A stretch of DNA of 64,000 nt from Microvirga terrae. GTDB taxonomy: Bacteria; Pseudomonadota; Alphaproteobacteria; Rhizobiales; Beijerinckiaceae. Made by a program: the position numbers and the translations under genes. Positions 18,511 to 27,242 of this stretch are shown piece by piece. Below the pieces are notes generated by a model. That model was given only the letters and a program-made list of their open reading frames with translations. It ran no database searches and was not told where the DNA came from. Position 1 is the first letter of the stretch, and each line of letters begins with the position of its first letter. The stretch covers positions 1,984,001 to 2,048,000 of the forward strand of contig NZ_CP102845.1 of assembly GCF_013307435.2 (NCBI RefSeq), read 5' to 3'.

Positions 18511-19950
18511 TCAGAGAACGAAGTCGGTGAGCTTGAGGAGTTCCGGCTTGTTCTTGATCTGGATCTGGAACTCTGCGGCCGCATCCTTGTCCGTGTTGCC
18601 GGAGAGGATGCCCTTCTTGGCATCGTAATGAAGCTGCCCGGCCTTGGTGAACGGCTTCTTGCCCGTCAGAAGCGCCTTGAAGGCGTTGTTGCCGGCAACC
18701 TTTGTGTTGGCGTCGATGCCACTGAGGTCGATGGTGTCGACGCCATGCTCGAAGTTGACGATGATGTCCCGATCTTTTCCAAGACCCGCTTTATTCACGC
18801 TCGAGAAGATGAACACGTCAGCTTCCGAAGATCCGGCGAGAACGTTGCGCCCTCCATCGGCTCTCAAAATATGCTCCTCTGCCTTGGAAGGATCGTCTTG
18901 TGAGCTTTGCGACTCGGTATTGTGAGGTTTGGGATCCACCTCATGTGACGTGTCTGCCGAGTTGTCAGCCGGATCGTTCTTCTGGATCTCCTCCAAAATC
19001 TCGGCACGAGACCAGTTGCGACCTGGGATCGACCAGTCCTTCTCGTATCCTCCGAGCCACAGATCCTCGATCAAGCCCTTTGCGGTGCCGGGAGCTTCCG
19101 AGAAATAATTCTTGATTGTCAGCTTGCTGTTACGAGTTGATGTGATGCAGAGATCGTCGCCGGTGCGATCGAATTTCGAGACGATATAAGCGACGAGGGC
19201 TCTGTCATTCCCACCCTCGTCGAACAAAATGTCCGTGCCGCCGGTTTCTTCCATCTTGTAAAAATCGTCTCCGGTGCCGCCTTGGAGAATGTTGTCGCCG
19301 CGACTGCCCAGAAGCGTGTCGTTGCCTGCACCACCCAGCAAGGTGTCATTAGCGAAATAGCTGTGGAGGTAATCGTTCCCGAGCCCGCCATCCAGCAGGG
19401 TGGGAAGCCCCGTCGGATCGGCGTAAAGGAACTCGTCTTCCATGGAGGGCCACGATTGCTGCAGGGCGTTCAAGACATCGCCCATCTGCCATGTGACGCT
19501 TTCTTCGAACGGAGAGTAGGAGTTGAACCTCAGGGCCTCAATATGGCCACCATTCCCACCCGTGACGAAATAGTTTCGGACCGTCACAGTGAAGGCGGAA
19601 AAGACGAGGTAGAGATCGTTGCCCGAAGGATCGGCCGCGCCTCCTGCGCCAACCCGATAGACGCCCTTCAGCGTGTAGGGAGCGAAGTCGATTGTATCCG
19701 TGCCGCCGACGTCGTTGATCAGATACGTACTGGCGCTGCTTGTCAGCACATATTGATCGTCGCCCAATCCGCCTTCGAGAGTATGGTTGCCGACGGAGGC
19801 GACGAGGATATCGTTGCCGGCTCCCGCCCGCAGAAGATCATTGCCGATATAGGCCTCCAGGACATCGTTGCCATTGGTGCCGTCGATAATGTCATTGCCT
19901 GTGGTGGGACGAGGGGTCGTCGGATCTGGGGGTGGGATATGAAAGGGCAT
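18511..19950 (-). CDS. RTX-type calcium-binding repeat protein
   Basis: About 479 residues. The N-terminal half has degenerate nonapeptide repeats (NGNDVLEAYIGNDLLRAGAGNDILVAS, then GLGDDQYVL). A second cluster follows (GGLGNDYLHSYFANDTLLGGAGNDTLLGSRGDNILQGGTGDDFY). A serralysin-like C-terminal domain (DADVFIFSS-type with VNFEHGVDTIDLSGIDAN) ends the protein. There is no N-terminal signal peptide and the end is hydrophobic-acidic (LLKLTDFVL), as for type I secretion substrates. The repeats bind calcium outside the cell. No catalytic domain is visible and no T1SS genes are in the window. The ATG at 19950 is chosen over 19971. Confidence 0.8.
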   Translation of the reverse strand: MPFHIPPPDPTTPRPTTGNDIIDGTNGNDVLEAYIGNDLLRAGAGNDILVASVGNHTLEGGLGDDQYVLTSSASTYLINDVGGTDTIDFAPYTLKGVYRVGAGGAADPSGNDLYLVFSAFTVTVRNYFVTGGNGGHIEALRFNSYSPFEESVTWQMGDVLNALQQSWPSMEDEFLYADPTGLPTLLDGGLGNDYLHSYFANDTLLGGAGNDTLLGSRGDNILQGGTGDDFYKMEETGGTDILFDEGGNDRALVAYIVSKFDRTGDDLCITSTRNSKLTIKNYFSEAPGTAKGLIEDLWLGGYEKDWSIPGRNWSRAEILEEIQKNDPADNSADTSHEVDPKPHNTESQSSQDDPSKAEEHILRADGGRNVLAGSSEADVFIFSSVNKAGLGKDRDIIVNFEHGVDTIDLSGIDANTKVAGNNAFKALLTGKKPFTKAGQLHYDAKKGILSGNTDKDAAAEFQIQIKNKPELLKLTDFVL

Positions 19951-20091
19951 GTCGAGCTCCAGAAGTCTCAAGCTGCGACAACTAAGCAGTGTTATAATAT
20001 AACGTCAACCGATCTCACTGCTGAACCTGGGATAATCTACCCAGATCGATTTGGGTAGGTTTCTCTACGCGTAAGGCTGTCTAGGCTAAAG

Positions 20092-20997
20092 TTACTCCGT
20101 AACTTCAGCGCTCGCCGTCTGGACTGCATCCATGGTGCGGCAGACGCCCTGCTGGCTCAGGCGGCTGTGGTCGCGGGGGTCGCAGGCGCTCTGGACGAAC
20201 ATGCGCCACTGGTTCTCCGTGCCGTAGAAGGTGTTGCGGTCCACGTCGCCCCTCACGCCGGGCACCCGGCCCGTGGTCGTGAACTGCCAGAAGGTCCAGC
20301 GGCGGTTGTTGTAGCGCACGTGGGGCTCGGCGGCCGTGCTGCGGATCCAGTAGGGGTAGTCGTTGTACTCGCCTTCCAGAATTTCCTTATGGAAGGTGAT
20401 GTCGGTATAGATGATCGGCCGCTTGCCCGTATGGGCTTCCATCTCGCGCAGCATCACGTCGATCATGGCGAGCGCCTGTGCGCGCGGAACCTTCTTCGGG
20501 CAGTTCACCGATTGCCCGTTCCACTCCACGTCGAGGACCGGCGGGAGGGCATCGGGATCCTGGGGCACGTTGCGCTTGAACCAGGCCGCCTGCTCGTGGG
20601 CAGGGCGGCACCAGTACACGAAATGATAGGCGCCGCGCGGAACGCCCGCTCTCCTGGCGGCCTGCCAGTTCTCGTGGAACTTGCTGTCGATGTGGTCGCC
20701 GCCCTCGGTCGCCTTGATGAAGGCGAACTGCGTGCCGGCCTGGCGCAGGGCCGCCCAGTCGACATCGCCCTGCCACTTGGAGATGTCGACCCCGTGGATC
20801 GGAAGCCGGTGAGCGGTCGCGACGCCGTCGTGCGGGCGGGCATCGCCCTTGGTCGGGTAGCGGCTCGACGAGGGCATGATCGCGCAGGAGGCGAGCCCCA
20901 GGGCGACGACGGCGAGCGCGCTGAACCGAGCAGCCTGGACGAATGTCTTCAGGCCGGAACTCTTGGAGCGGCTGGAGGAGCGGCGGCGAGTCTTCAT
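20092..20997 (-). CDS. GH25 lysozyme-like lipoprotein
   Basis: 301 residues. A basic N-terminus leads to AALAVVALGLASC-type sequence, with lipobox LASC near residue 39, so it is a probable lipoprotein. The GH25 domain begins HGVDISKWQGDVDW (catalytic Asp) and contains YHFVYWC, PPVLDVEWNG (the Asp-x-Glu pair), RPIIYTDITFH and WTFWQFTTTGRVPGVRGDVDRNTF. It would cut the glycan of peptidoglycan in the envelope; many alphaproteobacteria carry one. The ATG at 20997 is chosen. Confidence 0.87.
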   Translation of the reverse strand: MKTRRRSSSRSKSSGLKTFVQAARFSALAVVALGLASCAIMPSSSRYPTKGDARPHDGVATAHRLPIHGVDISKWQGDVDWAALRQAGTQFAFIKATEGGDHIDSKFHENWQAARRAGVPRGAYHFVYWCRPAHEQAAWFKRNVPQDPDALPPVLDVEWNGQSVNCPKKVPRAQALAMIDVMLREMEAHTGKRPIIYTDITFHKEILEGEYNDYPYWIRSTAAEPHVRYNNRRWTFWQFTTTGRVPGVRGDVDRNTFYGTENQWRMFVQSACDPRDHSRLSQQGVCRTMDAVQTASAEVTE

Positions 20998-21087
20998 CGG
21001 TTCAACTGTATTGTACGCAGGACTGGAGCACACCAGAGATGACGCAAGAGCGTTAACAGGCCCTTACGACAGCGCTGCGAAACAAGC

Positions 21088-22512
21088 TTACAGGTGAAAC
21101 CAGGCCGTTGCGATACCCAAAAAGGCGAAGAAGCCGACGATGTCCGTGATGCTGGTGACGAACGGCCCTGACGATACGGCAGGGTCGACGCCGAACCGGT
21201 TGAGCGTGAGCGGCACGAAGATTCCCCCGAGCGCCGCGAAGATCAGGACCGTGATGAGGGCGAGGCCGATGACGAAGCCGAGCTGCCAGGATTGGAACCA
21301 GAGCCCCGCGAGGCTTCCCAGGATGACGGCGAAGACCAGCCCGTTGAGCAGGCCGACCGTCGCCTCGCGGCGGATGATGCGCCAGGCGTTGGACCGGCCG
21401 AGCTCGCGGGTGGCGAGGGCCCTGACGGCGACCGTCATGGTCTGGGTGCCGGCATTGCCGCCCATGGATGCCACGATGGGCATGAGGATGGCGAGCGCCA
21501 CCATCCGCTCGAGCGAGCCCTCGAAGAGCCGGATCACGCTCGCGGCCAGGAAGGCGGTGCACATGTTGGCGAACAGCCAGGGGAACCGGCTCCGCTGGAT
21601 GTAGAAGACCGTGTCGGAGAGCTCCTCGTCCGATTTCACGCCACCGAGCTGCTTGATGTCGGCGTCGGCCTCTTCCTCGAGCACGTCGACGATGTCGTCG
21701 ACCAGGATCACGCCGACGAGCCGGCCGGCCTCGTCGACCACGGCTGCCGACACCAGGTTGTAGCGCTCGAACAGGCGCGCCACCTCCTCCTGGTGCTCCG
21801 TGGCCTCCACCCGGTCGGGCTCGGCGTTCATGATGTCCTGGATCGTGACCGGGCGCTTGGAGCGCAGAAGCCGGTCCAGAGGCACCGATCCGAGCAGGTG
21901 CGCGGCCGGGTCGATCACGAAGATCTCGTAGAAGGTCTCCGGCAGATCCTCGGTCTCGCGCATGAAGTCGATGGTCTGCCCCACCGTCCAGAAGGGCGGC
22001 ACGGCGATGAACTCGGTCTGCATGCGCCGCCCGGCGCTGTCTTCCGGATAGTCGAGGGACCGTTGCAGCGCGACGCGCTCGATCGCCGGAAGCTGATCGA
22101 GAACCTCGGCCTTCTCCTCCTCGGGGAGACTTTCGAGAATGGTGATGGCATCGTCGGAATCGAGGTCGCGCACGCCCTCCGCGACGGTCGCGGTCTCGAG
22201 CTCCTCCAGGATCTCCTCGCGGACCGCCTCGTCCACCTCGGTCAGGGCGGCGAAGTCGAAGGACGTCCCGAGAAGCTCGATAAGGCGAGGGCGCTGGTCC
22301 GGCTCGAGAGCTTCGAGAAGATCGCCCAGTTCGGATTCGTGGAAGTCCTCGACGAGCTTCTGCAGGCGCTCGACCTCTGACGCCTCGATGGCGTCGGCGG
22401 CGGCGGCCAGGAATTCCGGATTGAGCTCACCTTCCTCATCCCTGAAGGCCAGGGATTCGGGTTCAGGCCCATCGGGCTTCGGGAGCGGCGTCTTGTCTTC
22501 GACTTCCAGCAT
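21088..22512 (-). CDS. mgtE: Magnesium transporter MgtE
   Basis: 474 residues. An N-terminal helical superhelix domain (LQKLVEDFHESELGDLLEALEPDQRPRLIELLG) is followed by two CBS domains near residues 150-280. Five C-terminal membrane segments follow, containing PIVASMGGNAGTQTMTVAVRALATREL, the conserved MgtE pore segment with GNAGTQ. The domain closes the channel when cytosolic magnesium is high. The ATG at 22512 (MLEVEDKTPLPKPDG) is more likely than the far upstream start at 22782, which would overlap the tRNA. Confidence 0.93.
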   Translation of the reverse strand: MLEVEDKTPLPKPDGPEPESLAFRDEEGELNPEFLAAAADAIEASEVERLQKLVEDFHESELGDLLEALEPDQRPRLIELLGTSFDFAALTEVDEAVREEILEELETATVAEGVRDLDSDDAITILESLPEEEKAEVLDQLPAIERVALQRSLDYPEDSAGRRMQTEFIAVPPFWTVGQTIDFMRETEDLPETFYEIFVIDPAAHLLGSVPLDRLLRSKRPVTIQDIMNAEPDRVEATEHQEEVARLFERYNLVSAAVVDEAGRLVGVILVDDIVDVLEEEADADIKQLGGVKSDEELSDTVFYIQRSRFPWLFANMCTAFLAASVIRLFEGSLERMVALAILMPIVASMGGNAGTQTMTVAVRALATRELGRSNAWRIIRREATVGLLNGLVFAVILGSLAGLWFQSWQLGFVIGLALITVLIFAALGGIFVPLTLNRFGVDPAVSSGPFVTSITDIVGFFAFLGIATAWFHL

Positions 22513-22537
22513 CAGCCGTCCTCTGAAGGTGGGTTGC

Positions 22538-22580
22538 CGCCTTTTAGGTGCGCGGGCGGGCCCATGCAATGCGCCTAAAA
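22538..22580 (-). promoter_or_regulatory. Inverted repeat in mgtE leader
   Basis: CTTTTAGGTGCGC and GCGCCTAAAAG flank a GC-rich 16-base loop about 30 bases upstream of the mgtE start. It could be a leader hairpin controlling mgtE. It does not match a magnesium riboswitch that I recognise. Confidence 0.35.
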
Positions 22581-22681
22581 GACTTTCTCGAAGAATCGCT
22601 TGGCGGTTGATCCCGGACGCTTGTTTCAGGAGCGTATGACGATGGTTCGACCGCCTGCGGCGGCGACCTCCCTGGCCAACA

Positions 22682-22708
22682 AAAAAGGCCCCGGAAAGGG
22701 GCCTTTTC
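22682..22708 (-). terminator. Rho-independent terminator after tRNA-Leu
   Basis: AAAAGGCCCC - GGAAA - GGGGCCTTTT is a perfect 10-bp stem. On the minus strand it lies about 27 bases past the tRNA 3' end and is followed by a six-T run, a standard factor-independent terminator. Confidence 0.85.
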
Positions 22709-22734
22709 GTCTTCGACACGAGCGTGCCGAAAGT

Positions 22735-22819
22735 TGGTGCGGTCAAGAGGACTCGAACCTCCACGGGTCTCCCCGCTACCACCTCAAGGTAGTGCGTCTA
22801 CCAATTCCGCCATGACCGC
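22735..22819 (-). tRNA. tRNA-Leu (anticodon GAG)
   Basis: On the minus strand the acceptor GCGGTCA pairs with TGACCGC. The D-loop contains GGTAGAC, the anticodon stem CTACC/GGTAG holds loop TTGAGGT giving anticodon GAG, a long variable arm is present and the T arm has GGTTCGAGTCC. The 3' ACCA is encoded. The long variable arm and 85-base length fit leucine class II tRNA. Confidence 0.95.
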
Positions 22820-23072
22820 GAACTCGGTTTCAGGAGTGGTTTTCCTGAAGAGGTGGCCGCTCTAGCAGATCGATCGGGACGCTGCAACCCCCTCCGTGGA
22901 GCTTGCGGCGATTGATCAAAGCGAATGTCTCGCCTGCGAAGGGCGCTATAGGCGATAAGCGTCTGTCACGACTATATAAGCGCGAGTTTCACGAGGAGCG
23001 CGGAACCGACGCGTGTTCCTTCAAGGGCCGGAGCGATCCTGCTCCGCGGCCCGCTGGATTTTAGGTGAACCG

Positions 23073-23807
23073 GTGTCGAACCTGCGAGACAGCCTGACCG
23101 TTCAGTTCCATGCCGAAAGCGGCTCCGAACCCGTGGAGTGGCTGATCACGGACGGCCTGACGGCTTATGAGGAGGCCGTCGCCTTCATGGAGGCCCGCGC
23201 CGAGGCGATCGCGGCAGGCGAGGCCCGGGAGCTGGTGTGGCTCGTGGAGCACCCCCCGCTCTATACGGCCGGAACCTCGGCCAAGGCGGCGGATCTCGTC
23301 GATCCGGACCGCTTCCCGGTGCATCAGACGGGCCGGGGGGGGCAATACACCTATCACGGCCCCGGACAGCGGGTCGCCTACGTGATGCTCGATCTCAAGC
23401 GGCGGGCACCCGACCTGCGCCGCTACGTGACGGCTCTCGAAGCCTGGCTGATCGCCACGCTCGACGCCTTCAACATCCGAGGCGAGCGGCGGGAGGACCG
23501 GGTCGGCGTCTGGGTGCGGCGGCCGGACAAGGGCGAGACCGCCGAGGACAAGATCGCCGCCATCGGAATCCGGGTCCGACGCTGGGCCACGTTCCACGGC
23601 ATCAGCCTCAACGTGGAGCCGGATCTGTCGCATTTCTCCGGCATCGTTCCCTGCGGGGTCACGGAGCACGGGGTCACCAGCCTCGTGGACCTCGGCATCC
23701 CGGTGACGATGCCAGAGGTCGATGCTGCGATGCGCCGGACCTTCGAGGAGGTTTTCGGGCCGACCGAGCGGGTCGAGACACCGTTGCTCTCGCGCCACGG
23801 CGTCTAG
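23073..23807 (+). CDS. lipB: Octanoyl-[ACP]:protein octanoyltransferase LipB
   Basis: 244 residues. It transfers octanoyl from acyl-carrier protein to lipoyl domains, the first step of lipoate synthesis. Motifs: [16 protein letters not shown] (RGGxxTxHxPGQ), [14 protein letters not shown] with the catalytic Lys near residue 165, [10 protein letters not shown] and GIVPCGV with the catalytic Cys. The GTG at 23073 (VSNLRDSL) follows AGGTGA by six bases and is preferred; the frame is open to 23013. Confidence 0.92.
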   Translation: MSNLRDSLTVQFHAESGSEPVEWLITDGLTAYEEAVAFMEARAEAIAAGEARELVWLVEHPPLYTAGTSAKAADLVDPDRFPVHQTGRGGQYTYHGPGQRVAYVMLDLKRRAPDLRRYVTALEAWLIATLDAFNIRGERREDRVGVWVRRPDKGETAEDKIAAIGIRVRRWATFHGISLNVEPDLSHFSGIVPCGVTEHGVTSLVDLGIPVTMPEVDAAMRRTFEEVFGPTERVETPLLSRHGV

Positions 23808-23896
23808 GATTTTCACACAGGATACGGCAAGGCTTCTCCCCAAGGCCGCTTCATGCTCTAAGCTGGAGCAAACGGCTGATCATTGGCGGAACTTCC

Positions 23897-24274
23897 ATGC
23901 AACGTGTCCTTCTCGCTTCCCTCGTCGCTCTGGCCGCCTCGGCCTGTGCCGTCAGGCCCGAACCCACGGAGCTCGTCAAGATCGTCGATTCGCCGGCCGA
24001 CGTGCGGGTCTGCACCCGTCTCGGCGAGGTCAGCCCTGTCACGCCGACCGGGCCGGGAACCCACCGGCCGGTCAATATCGGCTTCGGCGTCACCCTCGGC
24101 CGATCGACCTTCGGCTACGCGACCGAGGACATGCTCCAGGCGACCGTCGCGCTCGGCGGCACGCATCTCTACCTGCAGCAGGTCGCCCACGACTGGTCGC
24201 TCGTGCGCGGCATCGCCTACCGGTGCGGTCCCGGCGTTGTGCGCCAGGAGACGGTCATTCGTGCGAAAGGCTGA
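23897..24274 (+). CDS. Small lipoprotein, DUF4156-like
   Basis: 125 residues. MQRVLLASLVALAASACAV is a signal peptide with lipobox AASAC (Cys 17). The mature part has LVKIVDSPADVRVCTRLGEVS, then GFGVTLGRSTFGYATEDMLQATVALGGTHLYLQQ. The 'valnxxxxxVRxCtxLGEV' layout followed by a gene-product-in-membrane GGTHLYL is that of small RcsF/DUF4156-type lipoproteins. The role is unknown. Confidence 0.72.
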   Translation: MQRVLLASLVALAASACAVRPEPTELVKIVDSPADVRVCTRLGEVSPVTPTGPGTHRPVNIGFGVTLGRSTFGYATEDMLQATVALGGTHLYLQQVAHDWSLVRGIAYRCGPGVVRQETVIRAKG

Positions 24275-24390
24275 CGCGACGGCCTGCTGAAGCCAGTTGC
24301 GCGGACTCCCCGGTTCTAGGTACTGACGTCTTTGGTCTCACGGCTCAATGTCGCTGACAGACCGAAGAACAAGACCGAGGGAGACCCGCC

Positions 24391-25998
24391 GTGCCTGTCA
24401 TTGCCACCTCTGCCGACCTGACCTCGGACGCCGCACGGGCGAACCGTGACGCATGGGCAGAGCTCGCCCAGGATCTCCAGGCCAAGCGGCAGGCCGTGGC
24501 CGAAGGCGGCCCCGCCAAGGCCCGGGAGCGGCACCTCGCCCGCGGCAAGCTCCTGCCGCGCGAGCGTGTGATGCGCCTCCTCGACCCGGGCGCGCCGTTC
24601 CTGGAACTCGGCTCGCTCGCCGCGCACGGCATGTACGAGGATGCGATCCACGGGGCCGGCATCATCACCGGCATCGGGCGCGTCGAAGGCCGCGAGGTCA
24701 TGATCGTGTGCAACGATTCGACGATCAAGGGCGGCACCTATTACCCGATGACGGTGAAGAAGCATCTGCGCGCCCAGGACGTGGCGCGCGAGAACCGGCT
24801 GCCCTGCCTCTATCTGGTCGATTCCGGCGGCGCGAACCTGCCGCATCAGACCGAGGTGTTCCCGGACCGGGAGCATTTCGGCCGCATCTTCTACAACCAG
24901 GCGACCCTGTCGTCCCTGGGCATCCCGCAGATCGCCTGCGTCATGGGCTCATGCACGGCGGGCGGCGCCTATGTGCCGGCCATGTCGGACGAGACGATCA
25001 TCGTGCGCCGCCAGGGCACGATCTTCCTCGGCGGGCCGCCTCTCGTGAAGGCGGCGACCGGCGAGGTCGTGTCCGCCGAGGATCTCGGCGGCGCGGACGT
25101 TCACGCCCGTCTCTCCGGTGTGGCGGATCATTACGCCACGGACGACGTGCATGCGCTCGCCATCGCGCGCCGCATCGTCGGCACGCTCAATACCCGCAAG
25201 AGCATCGATATCGATCTCGCGGAGCCGGTGGAGCCGAAATATGCCATCGACGATCTCGATGCGATCGTGCCCACCGACCTCAAGAAGCAGTACGACATCC
25301 GCGAGGTGATCGCGCGCCTCGTCGATGGCTCCGAGTTCGACGAGTTCAAGCGGCTTTACGGCACGACGCTCGTCACGGGGTTCGCGCGGATCTGGGGCAT
25401 CCCGGTCGGGATCATCGCCAACAACGGCATCCTGTTCTCCGAAAGCGCCCAGAAAGGTGCGCATTTCATCGAGCTGTGCTGCCAGCGGCGCATCCCGCTG
25501 CTCTTCCTGCAGAACATCTCCGGCTTCATGGTCGGGCGCCAGTACGAAGCGGGCGGCATCGCCAAGGACGGGGCGAAGCTCGTCACGGCGGTGGCCTGCG
25601 CCCAGGTGCCGAAGATCACGCTGCTGGTCGGCGGCTCGTTCGGCGCCGGCAATTACGGCATGTGCGGCCGCGCCTATTCCCCGCGCTTCCTGTTCACCTG
25701 GCCGAATTCGCGCATCTCGGTGATGGGCGGCGAGCAGGCGGCGAGCGTGCTGGCGACCGTGCGTCGCGACAACTTCGAAGCCGAGGGCAAAGCCTGGAGC
25801 ACGGACGAGGAAGAAGCCTTCAAGGCGCCGATCCGCGACAAGTACGAGAAGGAGGGCTCGCCCTATTACGCGACCGCTCGCCTCTGGGACGACGGCATCA
25901 TCCTCCCGTCGGAAACCCGCCGGGTGCTCGCCCTGGCGTTCTCGGCCGCCCTGAACGCGCCCGTCCCGGAGACGAAGTTCGGCGTCTTCAGGATGTAG
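24391..25998 (+). CDS. mccB: Methylcrotonyl-CoA carboxylase beta subunit
   Basis: 535-residue carboxyltransferase subunit. It has [14 protein letters not shown], the pair [29 protein letters not shown] (specific for methylcrotonyl-CoA carboxylases), [41 protein letters not shown] and [20 protein letters not shown]. It converts 3-methylcrotonyl-CoA to 3-methylglutaconyl-CoA with a biotin partner not present in the window. The start is GTG at 24391. With ivd (17151) it serves leucine breakdown. Confidence 0.92.
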   Translation: MPVIATSADLTSDAARANRDAWAELAQDLQAKRQAVAEGGPAKARERHLARGKLLPRERVMRLLDPGAPFLELGSLAAHGMYEDAIHGAGIITGIGRVEGREVMIVCNDSTIKGGTYYPMTVKKHLRAQDVARENRLPCLYLVDSGGANLPHQTEVFPDREHFGRIFYNQATLSSLGIPQIACVMGSCTAGGAYVPAMSDETIIVRRQGTIFLGGPPLVKAATGEVVSAEDLGGADVHARLSGVADHYATDDVHALAIARRIVGTLNTRKSIDIDLAEPVEPKYAIDDLDAIVPTDLKKQYDIREVIARLVDGSEFDEFKRLYGTTLVTGFARIWGIPVGIIANNGILFSESAQKGAHFIELCCQRRIPLLFLQNISGFMVGRQYEAGGIAKDGAKLVTAVACAQVPKITLLVGGSFGAGNYGMCGRAYSPRFLFTWPNSRISVMGGEQAASVLATVRRDNFEAEGKAWSTDEEEAFKAPIRDKYEKEGSPYYATARLWDDGIILPSETRRVLALAFSAALNAPVPETKFGVFRM

Positions 25999-26054
25999 CG
26001 GATCAGGGCCTTAGCCGCGTGGAACCGGAGCGGCCCGAAACGGATTTCTCGGGC

Positions 26055-26885
26055 ATGCCCCAGGAAGAGTCCGACAGGTATCGCAGGGCTTATGCCGCGC
26101 GGGTCGCCCGGATGGCGGATGTCCGGGACGCCCGCATCGAGGCGTCCTTTGCGGCCGTTCCACGGGAGGCTTTTCTGCCGCCGGCGCCGTGGACCATCAT
26201 CACCATGGGCGTCGCCACCCAGACCTCCGAGCTCGCCGAGATCTACGACAATGTCCTCGTGGCGATCGACCTCGAACGGGGCATCAACAACGGCGAGCCC
26301 GCCCTGCATGCCGCCTGGCTCGATGCGGTCGGCCCGGGACCAGGCGAGACCGTGATTCATGTCGGTGCCGGCACAGGCTATTACACGGCGATCCTGGCGC
26401 AGCTCGTTTCACCGGATGGGCGTGTCGACGCCTTCGAGTACGAGCCGGACCTCGCCGCCGAGGCGGCGCGGAACCTGAGCGCCTGTTCCAATGCGTCCGT
26501 TCATGCCGCGTCCGCCTTCGGCCGGGTTCTGCCGAAAGCGGATGTCATCTACGTCAATGCCGGCGTCATCGCGCCCGACGTCGAGTGGCTCAAGGCGCTG
26601 AACCCGGGCGGCCGCCTGATCTTCCCCTGGCAGCCGCACAAGGGCTGGGGGCCGGCCGTCCTGGTGACGCGGCACGAGACGGGGTTGTCTGCTCGGGCGC
26701 TTATGACCGTCGGCTTCATCTCCTGCAGCGGCACGACGGAGCGGATCTCGGTCCGACGGCTGCCGACCGAGTCCGACGTCGCGGCCATCCGATCCGTCTG
26801 GATCAGGAACGAGCGCCCGCCCGATTCGAGCGCAGTCGCGGTCTACGACGACGTCTGGTTCTCGTCCGAGAAAATCGACCACTGA
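26055..26885 (+). CDS. PCMT-like SAM-dependent methyltransferase
   Basis: 276 residues. The N-terminal region (YAARVARMADVRDARIEASFAAVPREAFLPP) and the SAM motif VIHVGAGTGYYTAILAQLV near residue 100, followed by VDAFEYEPDLAAEAARNL, match the protein-L-isoaspartate methyltransferase superfamily. Substrate unknown. The start at 26055 is chosen after the mccB end; the same frame is open for 1.6 kb upstream only because it shadows mccB. Confidence 0.78.
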   Translation: MPQEESDRYRRAYAARVARMADVRDARIEASFAAVPREAFLPPAPWTIITMGVATQTSELAEIYDNVLVAIDLERGINNGEPALHAAWLDAVGPGPGETVIHVGAGTGYYTAILAQLVSPDGRVDAFEYEPDLAAEAARNLSACSNASVHAASAFGRVLPKADVIYVNAGVIAPDVEWLKALNPGGRLIFPWQPHKGWGPAVLVTRHETGLSARALMTVGFISCSGTTERISVRRLPTESDVAAIRSVWIRNERPPDSSAVAVYDDVWFSSEKIDH

Positions 26886-27242
26886 GGGAAGCGGATCGCA
26901 CGCGAGGAAGGGCCCTAGTAGGGCAGAAGCCGCGTGGGACAAGCGGAATTCTGTCCCAAAATTGTTGCGGCCGAGCAACACCCTCAAACCTTCAACATCT
27001 TGCCTCTGTTGGCCCAAGCTCCGCCGCGATGCCGCCATAAACCAAGCGCTACACCTAGGGCAGGTTAAAGTGCTTCAAAACCAAAGCTTTACGGTACGAT
27101 ACCTGGGGCAGATCCTGGATTAAGACTGTTAGCGGATCCTTCGGAAGGATCGTTGCATCGGTGGCGTGGCACGTGGCAGATCACGGGAATTCCAAAGCCC
27201 TTGGATTTCCTTGTGAGAACCGGGTGGAAAAGAGTGCGGACC
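26886..27242. other. ilvD leader, no gene seen
   Basis: 357 bases between the methyltransferase and ilvD with no supported gene. It has a perfect short dyad GATCCTTCGGAAGGATC (27136-27152) about 90 bases before the ilvD start. No leader peptide rich in branched-chain codons is evident. Confidence 0.5.
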
